Source of the DNA: Candidatus Saccharimonadota bacterium
GTDB lineage: Bacteria > Patescibacteriota > Saccharimonadia > Saccharimonadales > Saccharimonadaceae
DNA length: 64,000 nucleotides
Reading direction: 5' to 3'
Assembly: GCA_009777795.1 (NCBI GenBank)
Contig: WRLC01000003.1
Span: 52,579-116,578, forward strand
Position numbers and translations under genes: made by a program. A model generated the notes under the pieces. The model was not told the origin of the DNA, did no database searches, and was given only the letters and a program-made list of their open reading frames with translations. Numbering within the stretch: the first letter of the stretch is position 1; the number at the start of each line of letters is the position of its first letter. Shown one piece after another: positions 49,435 to 58,422 of this stretch.

Positions 49435-51750
49435 ATGGGTATTAGTTTGGTACGTAGGATTGCGTGCGGGACGCTTTGTGTGGCGGGGTTTGTTCTGCTG
49501 GCAGGGTTAGCGAGGGACAGTTTTCGTCAGGTGGAGGCCCAAGAAGTGCAAATAAACGCGAAGTTGGGGACAGGGTTTGTCCAAATCACGGATGGCGCTT
49601 GCGGGTCTGGGGACCCAATTTTGCAAGACGCCTATGATGAGAACCATGATACATTAGATATCCGGGTGATGCCAAATAGTATTGCTAGCAATTGTTTGGG
49701 CATCAATGTTCAAACTGATAGCGCGCTAGGCTATACATTAACGATTAGTGGCCCGAGTGATGGCAATTTGACCTTGGCAGGGCAAGCGATTAGCCCGAAA
49801 GATGGCTCGTTAACTGCGCCGACGGTTTTTGCGATGAAGACACATGGTGCGTCTTGGGGGTTTGCAGTACCGGAAACACAGATTAAAGGTTTCGTTTGGG
49901 GTTTTGACGATGATTATGAGGTAGAGGGGCAGGCAAACTCGGATAATACGGCCCATTATGCGCCGGTGCCGACGGCAGCGATACCGCTTTCGAGGACAGA
50001 TGGAGTTTCGAACGACGACTATGATATTTTCTTTGCGGTGGCGGCAGGTGGTAATGTACCGACAGGCACTTATTCTGGGACGGTGGTGATTTCGGGAGTG
50101 GGGAATGCGGCGCCGATGGCGGATTGTGCTAATGCGGCAACAGGATTTAGTAGTGGTTGCACTGATGGGCGGATTGCAATGAGGCTGCCAGCGGGGATGA
50201 CGCCGGTGATTTATACAGGGAGCGACGCGGCACCGGAATGGACGGTTGTGGCCTCGACCGACACGAGTTGGTATGACTATGCACAGAAAGAATGGGCTAA
50301 TGCAATTACGTTTGGTACAGCGGGGAACCGTAATTTGGCGGTGGGGACGAAGCTCTCCCCTACTCAAAATACGGCGATTTACAATGACATTGTTGGCTAT
50401 TGGGTGTATGTGCCGCGCTATGAGTACCGTTTGATTAATACGGGCTTTGACGGGGTGTCGAATTGCAGTTCGATAAATCCGCAGTTTTGCCCGCAGGCGT
50501 TTGAGATTCGCTTTGTACATACGAATGTAGCTAGAAAGGCCGGTACAAAGACTGGTGATTGGCATTCGCACCCAGCATTTCAGACGGACTTGAATGGTGA
50601 CGGCGATTTCTTTGATGCGAACGAGCAGGTATCGGGGATTTGGGTAGCGAAGTTTATGGCGAGTGCAGAGGGTAAGGTGGCTGGAGTAGTAGTGAACAGT
50701 AATGGTGAACTGACTGCGCAGGGAACGGCAACGTTGGATTGTACGGATGACACGATTACTTTTGGTGGTGATTGTAATACGAGCGCGCCGAAGGCGACTT
50801 TTTTGCCAAATGTGCCGATATGGGCGAGGGCTAATCTAGCTAATATCTTTACGAACACGCAAGCAGTGCCAGCAGAACAAGGGATTACGCTGGGCTCGAC
50901 GACTGGTATGACAAATGGCTGGAACAACTACACATGGGGGGCGGCGATGTACCTTGCGCAATCGCTTTATGGTGTTTGTTCGAATCGATTTTGTACATAT
51001 GATGGAACGCAAAATATAAAACGGAATGATACGAATCAGCAGAAGACTTACAACAATGGCTACTACAACGAGGGAACGATTGCGGCAACTTCGCGTTCGC
51101 GTTATTTGACGGGCTGTGGACCAGTGGCGGCAGGTTCGGATGGCTATAACTTGACATGCAATGTGTGGTTTGGCACGATTGGCAAGACAGCTTCGACGAC
51201 GCAAAATCAAACCGGCATCTACGATATGGCAGGTGGAGTTTGGGAATATACATTTAGTGCTTATGGGCCTAACGACGATTGCATTTTGCTTGGCACGACT
51301 GGGCTGGGGAATACTGGGCCGTGGAGCTCTGGGCAAACGATTGCGAAGTGTCCAGCTGGCTCGACGATGACCAATAGCATGGATAAAGGATACTTTTACA
51401 ATAAGTTTGGCGGAGGAGTTGTTTATTCGTTGAATCAGATGGGGGCTCCTGTAGAGAATGCTGCTGAACGAGCGTCTTATGGTGGTCTGGCAAACAACCC
51501 ACTATTTTTTGGTTCTGCGACGTCAGAAACGGTGAGCTTTGGTAGCTGGGTTGGTGCGTGGGATGGCGGCTGGAATATAGATTTGGTCCAGACGGTGGGC
51601 TCAGTACGCTCTTGGATAATTCGAGGTGGCTTGTCTAATATGGGCTTCAGGGCTGGAGCTTCGGCTTTTGCTGATGGTTCGGGCTATTCTGCTAATGGTG
51701 GCATTAATGACCACTTCGCTTCTTATCGTGTTGTGGTGTCGGGATTCTAA
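49435..51750 (+). CDS. Large secreted surface protein, 771 residues, with C-type-lectin/FGE-like domain
   Basis: Signal peptide about 1-34 (ending VEAQ). Residues about 35-230 are the shared surface module (SWGFAVP, YAPVPTA, YSGTVVISG). From about 235 the sequence matches the end of the 1360-residue protein: MTPVIYTGSDAAPEWTV, IVGYWVYVPRYEYRL, SGIWVAKF, TGIYDMAGGVWEY and the final SWIIRGG ... ASYRVVV, the formylglycine-enzyme/C-type-lectin-like pattern. A ligand-binding adhesin is likely; no LPXTG or membrane anchor at the C-terminus. AAAAGGAG precedes the ATG. The 3' third has little G-skew compared with the 5' third, so the gene may be a mosaic. Converges on alaS with 7 nt between stops. 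Confidence 0.75.
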   Translation: MGISLVRRIACGTLCVAGFVLLAGLARDSFRQVEAQEVQINAKLGTGFVQITDGACGSGDPILQDAYDENHDTLDIRVMPNSIASNCLGINVQTDSALGYTLTISGPSDGNLTLAGQAISPKDGSLTAPTVFAMKTHGASWGFAVPETQIKGFVWGFDDDYEVEGQANSDNTAHYAPVPTAAIPLSRTDGVSNDDYDIFFAVAAGGNVPTGTYSGTVVISGVGNAAPMADCANAATGFSSGCTDGRIAMRLPAGMTPVIYTGSDAAPEWTVVASTDTSWYDYAQKEWANAITFGTAGNRNLAVGTKLSPTQNTAIYNDIVGYWVYVPRYEYRLINTGFDGVSNCSSINPQFCPQAFEIRFVHTNVARKAGTKTGDWHSHPAFQTDLNGDGDFFDANEQVSGIWVAKFMASAEGKVAGVVVNSNGELTAQGTATLDCTDDTITFGGDCNTSAPKATFLPNVPIWARANLANIFTNTQAVPAEQGITLGSTTGMTNGWNNYTWGAAMYLAQSLYGVCSNRFCTYDGTQNIKRNDTNQQKTYNNGYYNEGTIAATSRSRYLTGCGPVAAGSDGYNLTCNVWFGTIGKTASTTQNQTGIYDMAGGVWEYTFSAYGPNDDCILLGTTGLGNTGPWSSGQTIAKCPAGSTMTNSMDKGYFYNKFGGGVVYSLNQMGAPVENAAERASYGGLANNPLFFGSATSETVSFGSWVGAWDGGWNIDLVQTVGSVRSWIIRGGLSNMGFRAGASAFADGSGYSANGGINDHFASYRVVVSGF

Positions 51751-51757
51751 CAATTAG

Positions 51758-53641
51758 CTAGACAAGAATGGCTTTGATACGGCGGACGCCGGCAGAAGAA
51801 GACTCTTCTTTAGTAATTTTGAAGCGGCCGGCTTCGAGAATCTCGCCGGTATGGGAGACGTGAGGGCCGCCGCAGATTTCGCGTGAGATGATGTTGTCGC
51901 CCTCGCCGATGGTGTAGACAACTACTTTGTCGCCGTATTTGTCGCGGAAGACGCCGTGGGCATGGAGAGTCTCAAAGGCGTAGTCGGTATCAAATTCAGC
52001 ATGACTGACTGGCAGGTCGGCGTCGAGCCAGTCGTTGACTAACTTTTCGACGGCGGAGATTTGTTCGGGAGTGAGTTTGTTGTCGTAGGTAAAGTCGAAA
52101 CGGAGGCGTTCGGCGGTGATGTTGGAACCGCGTTGGGCGGCGTCGGTTTTTAAGACTTGGTTTAAGGCGGCGCCGAGCAAGTGAGCGGCGGTGTGATACT
52201 TAATTGTGAGGTCGGAATCGTCGGCCAAGCCGCCCTTGAACATGCCTTTAGTGGCAGTTTGGGAGCGCTCTCTTTGTTCTTGCAGCTTGGCGTCAAATTC
52301 GGTTTGCCAGTCGGCGGCTAGTTTAATGCCCTGCTCTTCGGCAACTTCAAGCGACAGTTCGAGCGGAAAACCAAAAGTGTCTTGGAGAGTGAAAACTTGG
52401 GCGCCGGTGAGGTTGGCTTTGCTGGCGGCTTTGGCAAATTCTTTGAGACCGCGTGCCAAAGTTTTGTTGAACTGGGTTTCTTCGCGGGTGAGAACTGCGA
52501 TAATCTCCTGTTGCTTGGCGGTGAGCTCGGGGTAGGAATCTTGGTAAATCTGGGCAACGATGGGGACGATCTTGGCAAAGAAGTTGTCTTTTAGGCCGAG
52601 TTTTCCAGCTTTCAAAATGGCGCGGCGGCAAAGGCGGCGCAGAACGTAGCCGTGTTCTTTATTGCTGGGCGTTAAGCCACCAGAGACTAGGAAGACACTG
52701 GCGCGGAGGTGGTCGGCGATAACGCGCATTTCGGCGCGGTAGTCGGAATATTTAGTTTTGGAGAGTTGTTCGAGTTCTTTGATGATTGGAGTGAAGAGGG
52801 AGGTCTTGAATACATCGGCCGAGTCGATGCAAGCGGCGGCGATACGCTCAAGGCCGCCGCCAAAATCAACGTTTTTTTGTTTTAGCTCCTCAAAAGAGCC
52901 GTCGGGTAGGCGGCGATATTGCATGAAGACTTGGTTGCCGATTTCCATAAAACGGCCAGAGTCGCTGGCTGGATGGGCCTTGCCAAAGCTAGGGTCGTGG
53001 GCGGCTTCGCCAAAGTCGTAGAAGACTTCGCTGTCGGGGCCGCAAGGGTCGCCGATAGGTGTACTTTTGATGTCGCCGGCGCGGCTCCACCAGTTTTCTT
53101 TGTCGTTGTAGAAGAAAATGCGCTCGCCGTCTTTGATGCCGCGTTTGTCGCCGTCTTTGGCGGTGCCGATGTCGGCAATGTCCGCGCTAACGCCGGCCTC
53201 TTTGAAGACTTTTTGCCAGATTTCGGCAGCTTCGTTATCGCGGGGGATGCCGTGTTCCTCGTCGCCGATGAAGCATGTGGCGTAGATCTTATTTGGGTTG
53301 AGCCTGAGGTCTTTGGTCAGAAAGTCGAAAAATTGGCGGATTTGGAACTCTTTGAAATAGTCGCCGAGCGACCAGTTGCCGAGCATTTCGAAAAAGGTGG
53401 TGTGGCGGTTGTCGCCGATGTCAGTGATGTCCTGCGAGCGGAAGCAAGGTTGGGAATTGACGAGGCGGGCGCCGCCTTCGTGTTTCTCGCCAAGCAAGTA
53501 GGGCATGAGCGGCTGCATGCCGCTACCGGTGAAGAGGGTAGTTGGGTCATTTTCGAGTTTAAGGGTAGCGGGCGCGATAATCTTATGCCCCGACTTTTCG
53601 AGTCGTTCGAGAAACTTGGTTCTTACATCATTAGCATTCAT
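51758..53641 (-). CDS. alaS: Alanine-tRNA ligase, short form without C-terminal domain
   Basis: 627 residues; most bacterial AlaRS have about 870. Catalytic core (about 1-250; NSQPCFRSQDITDIGDNRH, FEMLGNWSLGDYF), tRNA-recognition helices (about 250-460) and editing domain (about 490-627) with zinc ligands in TAAHLLGAALNQ and EICGGPHVSHTGEI. The protein ends soon after GVRRIKAIL, so the DHHA1/C-Ala region, which aids dimerisation and grips the tRNA elbow, is absent. Charges tRNA-Ala(UGC), encoded at 48610. Leaderless promoter 6 nt upstream of the ATG. The shortening is clean, with a normal stop and no remnant, so it looks like a lineage trait. Confidence 0.95.
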   Translation of the reverse strand: MNANDVRTKFLERLEKSGHKIIAPATLKLENDPTTLFTGSGMQPLMPYLLGEKHEGGARLVNSQPCFRSQDITDIGDNRHTTFFEMLGNWSLGDYFKEFQIRQFFDFLTKDLRLNPNKIYATCFIGDEEHGIPRDNEAAEIWQKVFKEAGVSADIADIGTAKDGDKRGIKDGERIFFYNDKENWWSRAGDIKSTPIGDPCGPDSEVFYDFGEAAHDPSFGKAHPASDSGRFMEIGNQVFMQYRRLPDGSFEELKQKNVDFGGGLERIAAACIDSADVFKTSLFTPIIKELEQLSKTKYSDYRAEMRVIADHLRASVFLVSGGLTPSNKEHGYVLRRLCRRAILKAGKLGLKDNFFAKIVPIVAQIYQDSYPELTAKQQEIIAVLTREETQFNKTLARGLKEFAKAASKANLTGAQVFTLQDTFGFPLELSLEVAEEQGIKLAADWQTEFDAKLQEQRERSQTATKGMFKGGLADDSDLTIKYHTAAHLLGAALNQVLKTDAAQRGSNITAERLRFDFTYDNKLTPEQISAVEKLVNDWLDADLPVSHAEFDTDYAFETLHAHGVFRDKYGDKVVVYTIGEGDNIISREICGGPHVSHTGEILEAGRFKITKEESSSAGVRRIKAILV

Positions 53642-53647
53642 GAGTAT

Positions 53648-53653
53648 ATTATA
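53648..53653 (-). promoter_or_regulatory. -10 box (TATAAT) for alaS
   Basis: Minus strand TATAAT 6 nt before ATG 53641. Confidence 0.65.
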
Positions 53654-53681
53654 GTCTCAGCCAGATGGAAAAGCAATATGA

Positions 53682-53687
53682 TATAAT
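53682..53687 (+). promoter_or_regulatory. -10 box (TATAAT) for the 129-residue gene
   Basis: TATAAT after ATATGA; transcription would start near 53694, just ahead of the hairpin at 53704. Confidence 0.6.
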
Positions 53688-53703
53688 GGGGGTATCATTG
53701 GTG

Positions 53704-53723
53704 GGGCGAGAAAACGCCCTTTT
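53704..53723 (+). terminator. Attenuator-like hairpin in a gene leader
   Basis: GGGCG (53704-53708), 6-nt loop, CGCCC (53715-53719), then TTTT. It lies between the -10 box and the ribosome binding site of the 129-residue gene, with no upstream gene on this strand to terminate, so early termination control of that gene is suggested. Confidence 0.5.
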
Positions 53724-53759
53724 CTACTACAGATAACTTTAAAAGAGAGGAGGTAGTAT

Positions 53760-54149
53760 ATGACGAATCTAGAGATACAGGAACAGTTGAACCAATTAGC
53801 TCAGGCGGTCGCCAGCCTGACAAATACGGGTAGGTTATCTGAGGGTATGCGGGCGAAGAGCGAAGTAGCTTTTGTGAAGATTTGCACAAAATACTCTTGG
53901 AGTAATTTCAAGTATTGCTCTATAACTAACAATATCCTGATTGATTTGTGTGATGGCAACCCTCCTTGTATGAACTTGGCGATAAAACGGTGTGTGTTGA
54001 TGACCAAGTGGAGCAAATGGATTCAGTCTGGCGAGCTGCAAAGACCGGACGTTCAGGATGTTATTAATATGCTAAAAATGTCGTCCGAGGATCAGGCGGA
54101 AAAGGTTTTGACCTCTTTGTTGCTTGAGGTGGATAAGGCGGAGGCGTAG
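53760..54149 (+). CDS. Unknown cytoplasmic protein, 129 residues
   Basis: No family recognised. GAGAGGAGG precedes the ATG. No membrane segment. A helical N-terminus (NLEIQEQLNQLAQAVASL), a centre with five cysteines (VKICTKYSW, YCSIT, LCDGNPPCMN, KRCVLM), and a helical C-terminus (DVQDVINMLKMSSEDQAEKVLTSLL). The cysteines may bind metal or be redox active. The gene stands alone between its attenuator-like leader and a strong terminator, so it is tightly controlled. Its base composition has little G-skew, hinting at recent acquisition. Confidence 0.55.
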   Translation: MTNLEIQEQLNQLAQAVASLTNTGRLSEGMRAKSEVAFVKICTKYSWSNFKYCSITNNILIDLCDGNPPCMNLAIKRCVLMTKWSKWIQSGELQRPDVQDVINMLKMSSEDQAEKVLTSLLLEVDKAEA

Positions 54150-54160
54150 TACTTTCAAAG

Positions 54161-54184
54161 AGCCGGCCCATATAGGGGTCGGCT
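54161..54184 (+). terminator. Terminator of the 129-residue gene
   Basis: AGCCGGCCC (54161-54169), 5-nt loop, GGGGTCGGCT (54175-54184), then TTCAATGTTTCTT. A 9-10-bp stem with one G-U pair. Confidence 0.65.
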
Positions 54185-54210
54185 TTCAATGTTTCTTGTG
54201 TAAGCAGTTA

Positions 54211-54287
54211 TGGTGCGGGTTAAGAGACTCTAACTCTCGACCTCATCCTTGGCAAGGATGCGCTCTAAACAACTGAGCTAAACCCGC
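54211..54287 (-). tRNA. tRNA-Gly(GCC) with altered elbow (U19-A56)
   Basis: 77 nt with encoded CCA. Acceptor GCGGGTT/AACCCGC, anticodon stem CATCC/GGATG with loop TTGCCAA (anticodon GCC). D-loop AGTTGTTTA has T at position 19 instead of the nearly universal G; T-loop TTAGAGT has A at 56 instead of C. The G19-C56 tertiary pair is therefore replaced by U19-A56, while G18, T55, G15 and C48 are kept. T-stem GAGAG/CTCTT has a G-U at 49-65. Promoter: TTGCAT, 17 nt, TATAAT on the minus strand near 54297-54325. The other four tRNAs of the window have normal elbows. Confidence 0.9.
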
Positions 54288-54357
54288 TTGGTTAAATTAT
54301 AGCAAAATTCGGCTACGAATGCAATAGGGGACGAGTTTACTCCAAGAGTAAGTATGC

Positions 54358-54363
54358 TAAAAT
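54358..54363 (+). promoter_or_regulatory. -10 box (TAAAAT) for ruvC
   Basis: TAAAAT preceded by TGC, 6 nt before ATG 54370. Confidence 0.6.
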
Positions 54364-54369
54364 AAGAGT

Positions 54370-54855
54370 ATGGCGAGGCGAATTTTGGGTTTGGACCCGG
54401 GAACTGGGATTTTTGGGTTTGGGGTGATTGAAGTTGTGCGGCAGGCGCCGAAGATGGTGACGGGCGGGGTGATTACGACGCCGAAGCATACTCCTCTGCC
54501 CGATCGGTTGGTGGAGATTTATGAAGTGCTACGGGAAATTATTGAGGAAACTCGGCCGGATGAGGTGTCGATTGAGAAACTTTACTTCACGAGTAATATT
54601 TCGACGGCGATTTCGGTGGCGGAGGCGCGCGGGGTGGCGATGTTAGCGGCGCATCAAGCAGGGGTGCCGATTTTTGAATATAACCCGAACCAAATTAAGC
54701 AGGCGTTGACGGGCTATGGCAAGGCGGACAAGAAGCAGATGCAGGAGATGGTCAAGCAGGCGCTAGGGCTAAAAATGGTGCCGAAGCCGGACGATGCGGC
54801 GGATGCATTGGCGGCGGCGATAACGCATTTATATCTTTCGCGTGGGTTGAGATAG
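54370..54855 (+). CDS. ruvC: Holliday junction resolvase RuvC
   Basis: 161 residues, normal length. Cuts four-way junctions in recombination. The four acidic active-site residues are visible: Asp in ILGLDPGTG, Glu in VSIEKLYF, and the pair in KPDDAADALAAAI. The junction-binding QIKQALTGYGKADKKQMQ is conserved. Leaderless promoter. The usual ruvA/ruvB neighbours are not in the window. It converges on dnaE with one base between the stop codons. Confidence 0.95.
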   Translation: MARRILGLDPGTGIFGFGVIEVVRQAPKMVTGGVITTPKHTPLPDRLVEIYEVLREIIEETRPDEVSIEKLYFTSNISTAISVAEARGVAMLAAHQAGVPIFEYNPNQIKQALTGYGKADKKQMQEMVKQALGLKMVPKPDDAADALAAAITHLYLSRGLR

Positions 54856-54856
54856 G

Positions 54857-57800
54857 TTAGCGGACGACAAGGTTGGAGACGGGAACGAGGCTGGCGAGTT
54901 CGGGCTGGCATTTTTCAGCGGAAGTAGGGTTGGGGAGCTGGATGCCCTGCTTTTTGCCATCGCAGACGGCGACAAAAGTGACGGCGTCGGAGCCGGGGTA
55001 TTTCTCGGTGATAGCTTTGACTTTGGCGATGAGGTGGTCGGTGGGGCTATCGACCTTGATGTAAATAGTTTTTGCGCTCGGTGGGGTGGAGGCGCGAGGG
55101 TTGATGGGCGTGCGGCCTTTGGTTTTGGCGGTGATGCGTTTGCCGGTCTTTTTGTAGTTGGTGAAGAGGCTTTCGTTAAGGGTAAGGATTTCGGAGGCGA
55201 TGAGTTTGATGTCGGTTGGGCGGTTGTTTTGGTCGTGGGTTTCGATGGTGCCGGTAATTTGGATGATGGCGTCGCTTTCGAGCATGTGGCCGTAGAGTTG
55301 GAAGATTTTAGGGAAGATGATGACCTCGACCTCGCCGGTTAAGTCTTCGACTTGGAGGAAGGCCATTTTGTCGCCTTTTTTGGTGATGATGGTTTTGACG
55401 CTGGCAATGGAGCCGCCAAATTGACCGGACAGGCCGTGGGAGTTTTCGGTCAAGTCGCCAAGCGGCAGGGTTTGTTCGTCGAGATAGTCGGCGGCGCTGT
55501 CGAGTGGGTGGGCGGAGATGTAGAGGCCGATGAGTTCGCGTTCCCACTGGAGTTGTTCGCGTTCGGTGGCGATGGTTGGCGCGGGGATGAGCTCAATGTC
55601 TGGGGTGATTGTTGTCATGTCGGAAAAGAGGCCCATTTGGTTGCTAAGGGCGTCTTTGCGGGCTGTGATGGTGTATTCGGAGATGCGGTCGACATTAAAT
55701 AGGAGGTCGCTGCGGGTACCGAATTCTTCAAAGGCGCCGGTTTTGATAAGGGCTTCCCAAGCTTTTTTGCTGAATTTGAGCGGGGCGCGGCGGGCGAAAT
55801 CGGAGATGCTAAGGAATGGGCCGTTTTCTTTGCGGTCTTCGCAGAGCTCTTCGACTAGGCCGTGGCCGACGCCTTTGACGGCGGAAAGGGCGAAGCGGAT
55901 GGTGTTTTTGCCCGGCACAATAGCGAACTCATTATAGCTTTGGTTGATGTTGGGGCTTTGGACTTTGAGGCCCATTTTTTTGCATTCGGCGATTTCGATG
56001 GCGAGGCGGTCGGTGTCGTCGGCGTCGGCGGTCATCAGGGCGGCCATGAAAGCGTCGGGGTAGTGGGCCTTAACGTAGGCGGTCCAATAGGCGATGAGGG
56101 CGTAGCAAGCGGCGTGGCTTTTGTTGAAGCAGTAGTTGGCAAATTCTTCAAGGTCGTTCCAGAACTTCTCGGCTAGCTCGGCGGAACTGCCGCCAATTTT
56201 AACGGCGCCGTCGATGAAGCGCGACTTCATTTCGCGCATGAGAGACATTTTCTTTTTGCCGACGGCTTTACGTAGGGTGTCGGCTTCGCCGCCGGTAAAG
56301 CCGCACCATTCCTTGGCAATTTGCATAAACTGTTCTTGATAGACGAGGACGCCATAGGTAGTTTCGAGGGCGCTTTCGAGGCCGGGGTGGAGGTAGGTGA
56401 TGGGCTCGATGCCGTGTTTGCGGTTGATGAAGCTGTCGATAAATTGCATCGGGCCGGGGCGGTAAAGGGCAACCATGGCGATGATGTCTTCAAAGTGGCT
56501 GGCTTGGAGGCCCTTCAAGTAGCGTTTCATGCCGGACGATTCGAGCTGGAAGACGCCGGTGGTGTCGGCGGCTTTGAAAAGTTCGAAGGTCTTGGCGTCG
56601 TCAAGGGGGATGTCGGAGAGATTAATCTCCTTTTTGTAAACTTTTTTGATGATGCGAAGAGCAGAGTTCAAGATTGATAAGTTTTTGAGTCCGAGAAAGT
56701 CCATTTTGAGGAGGCCGAGGTCTTCGACTTGGCCCATCGGGAACTGGGTGGCGACGACGCCTTTTTGGGCGATTTCGAGCGGCATGAATTTAATCAGGTC
56801 GTCGGGGGCGATGACGACGCCGCAGGCGTGGACGCCGTGGTTGCGGATGGTGCCTTCGAGGTGGGCGGCATAGTCGATGACGGTTTTGGCTTGGGGGTTG
56901 GACTCGTACTCGGCTTTGAGATCTTGGCTTTCTTTGAGTGAAGTTTTGAGGGGTGTATGGCGGCCTTGGATTGGGTCGGGCACGAGTTTAGCGAGGCGGT
57001 CGGCGTCTTGGTAGGGGACGCTAAGGACGCGGGCGACGTCGCGGACGGCGTTTTTGGCCATCATTTTACCGAAGGTACAGATGTTGGCGACGCGTTCGCT
57101 GCCGTACTTTTTGGTGCAGTAGTCGATGACTTCGTCGCGGCGGGTGTCTTGGATGTCGATGTCGATATCGGGCATGGAGATGCGGTCGGGGTTTAAGAAT
57201 CGCTCAAAGAGGAGGCCGTATTTGAGTGGGTCGAGGTCGGTGATATTGAGACAGTAGGCGATAATTGAGCCGGCGGCAGAACCGCGGCCGGGGCCGAAGA
57301 TGATACCTTGGTTTTTGCCCCAGTTGATGAAATCTTGGACGATGAGGAAGTAGCCGTAGAAGTCCATGGCGGCAATGGTGCCGAGTTCATATTCGAGACG
57401 CTCAATAATTGCAGGATTTTTAGTGTAATTATTGCCATAGCGTTTGGCGGCTCCGGCGAGGACGAGCTCGCGGAGGTATTCTTTTTCGGTTTTGCCGTCG
57501 GGGCAAGGGAATTCGGGGATGAGGACGCGGCCGAGCTCGATGCTAAGCGAGCAGCGGTCGGCGATTTTTTTGGTGTTGGTGATGGCTTCGGGGAAGTCTT
57601 TGCCCCAGCGGGCGATGATGTCCTTTGGGTCAATGACGTGGAGTTGGAATTCTTTGAGGCTCATGCGGTCGGGGTTAGAGATGAGGTCGGCAGTGCCGAC
57701 GGCGAGGAGGATTTCGTGGGCGTTTTGGTCGTCAAGGTGGACGTAGTGCCCGTCGCAGGTGACGACTAGGGGGATATCTAGCTCTTTGGATAACTTTTGC

Positions 57801-58408
57801 AGGCCTTTGTTGACCTTTTGTTGTTTCTCCCAAAAACAAGGGGCGTCAGGGTGGCCGTGGTCTTGCATCTCGAGGAAGAAGCGGTCGCCGAAGATTTTTT
57901 TATGTCGCTCGGCGAGGTCGCGGGCGACTGGATAAGCGTCGGCGTTGATATTTTCGGAGATTTCCGAGCTGGCGCAACCGCTAAGACAGATGATGCCAGC
58001 GTTATACTTTTCGAGTGTTTGGTAGTCAATGCGAGGTTTATAATAGAAGCCGCGCAAGTTGGCTTCGGTAATCAAGCGGCAGAGATTTTGGTAGCCTTCG
58101 TAGTTTTCGGCCAGCAGGGTGAGGTGGAAGCGCTCTTTGTCTTTTTGCGGGTCGCGGTCTTCCATGCTGCGGGCGGCGACGTAAAATTCGCAGCCGAGGA
58201 TTGGTTTGACGCCCTGCTCAAGGCAGACTTGATAGAGCTCGAGCACGCCGCTCATGGTGCCGTGGTCGGTGATGGCGACGGCCTCCATGCCGAGTTCTTT
58301 AACGGTGTCGACGAGGTCGGGAATTTTGGTCAAACCGTCAAGCACCGAGTAGTGCGTGTGATTGTGCAAATGCACGAAATCGCTTGGTTTTAACTCCCCT
58401 TTGCTCAT
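54857..58408 (-). CDS. dnaE: DNA polymerase III alpha subunit
   Basis: 1183 residues, normal for DnaE1. Replicative polymerase. In order: PHP domain (about 10-280; HLHNHTHYSVLDGL, ITDHGTMSG), palm with PGRGSAAGSI and the catalytic aspartates in MPDIDIDIQD (about 390-460), thumb and fingers, helix-hairpin-helix region (about 880-940), OB domain (about 1000-1090; IITKKGDKMAFLQVED). Start MSKGELK at 58408 is set by the -10 box 6 nt upstream; an upstream ATG at 58423 would lie beyond that box. The promoter sits within the 14-nt gap and end of the upstream permease gene. PHP metal-binding His and Asp are present. Confidence 0.97.
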   Translation of the reverse strand: MSKGELKPSDFVHLHNHTHYSVLDGLTKIPDLVDTVKELGMEAVAITDHGTMSGVLELYQVCLEQGVKPILGCEFYVAARSMEDRDPQKDKERFHLTLLAENYEGYQNLCRLITEANLRGFYYKPRIDYQTLEKYNAGIICLSGCASSEISENINADAYPVARDLAERHKKIFGDRFFLEMQDHGHPDAPCFWEKQQKVNKGLQKLSKELDIPLVVTCDGHYVHLDDQNAHEILLAVGTADLISNPDRMSLKEFQLHVIDPKDIIARWGKDFPEAITNTKKIADRCSLSIELGRVLIPEFPCPDGKTEKEYLRELVLAGAAKRYGNNYTKNPAIIERLEYELGTIAAMDFYGYFLIVQDFINWGKNQGIIFGPGRGSAAGSIIAYCLNITDLDPLKYGLLFERFLNPDRISMPDIDIDIQDTRRDEVIDYCTKKYGSERVANICTFGKMMAKNAVRDVARVLSVPYQDADRLAKLVPDPIQGRHTPLKTSLKESQDLKAEYESNPQAKTVIDYAAHLEGTIRNHGVHACGVVIAPDDLIKFMPLEIAQKGVVATQFPMGQVEDLGLLKMDFLGLKNLSILNSALRIIKKVYKKEINLSDIPLDDAKTFELFKAADTTGVFQLESSGMKRYLKGLQASHFEDIIAMVALYRPGPMQFIDSFINRKHGIEPITYLHPGLESALETTYGVLVYQEQFMQIAKEWCGFTGGEADTLRKAVGKKKMSLMREMKSRFIDGAVKIGGSSAELAEKFWNDLEEFANYCFNKSHAACYALIAYWTAYVKAHYPDAFMAALMTADADDTDRLAIEIAECKKMGLKVQSPNINQSYNEFAIVPGKNTIRFALSAVKGVGHGLVEELCEDRKENGPFLSISDFARRAPLKFSKKAWEALIKTGAFEEFGTRSDLLFNVDRISEYTITARKDALSNQMGLFSDMTTITPDIELIPAPTIATEREQLQWERELIGLYISAHPLDSAADYLDEQTLPLGDLTENSHGLSGQFGGSIASVKTIITKKGDKMAFLQVEDLTGEVEVIIFPKIFQLYGHMLESDAIIQITGTIETHDQNNRPTDIKLIASEILTLNESLFTNYKKTGKRITAKTKGRTPINPRASTPPSAKTIYIKVDSPTDHLIAKVKAITEKYPGSDAVTFVAVCDGKKQGIQLPNPTSAEKCQPELASLVPVSNLVVR

Positions 58409-58414
58409 GGGTAT

Positions 58415-58420
58415 ATTATA
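58415..58420 (-). promoter_or_regulatory. -10 box (TATAAT) for dnaE
   Basis: Minus strand TATAAT 6 nt before ATG 58408, in the gap after the ABC permease gene. Confidence 0.65.
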
Positions 58421-58422
58421 CA

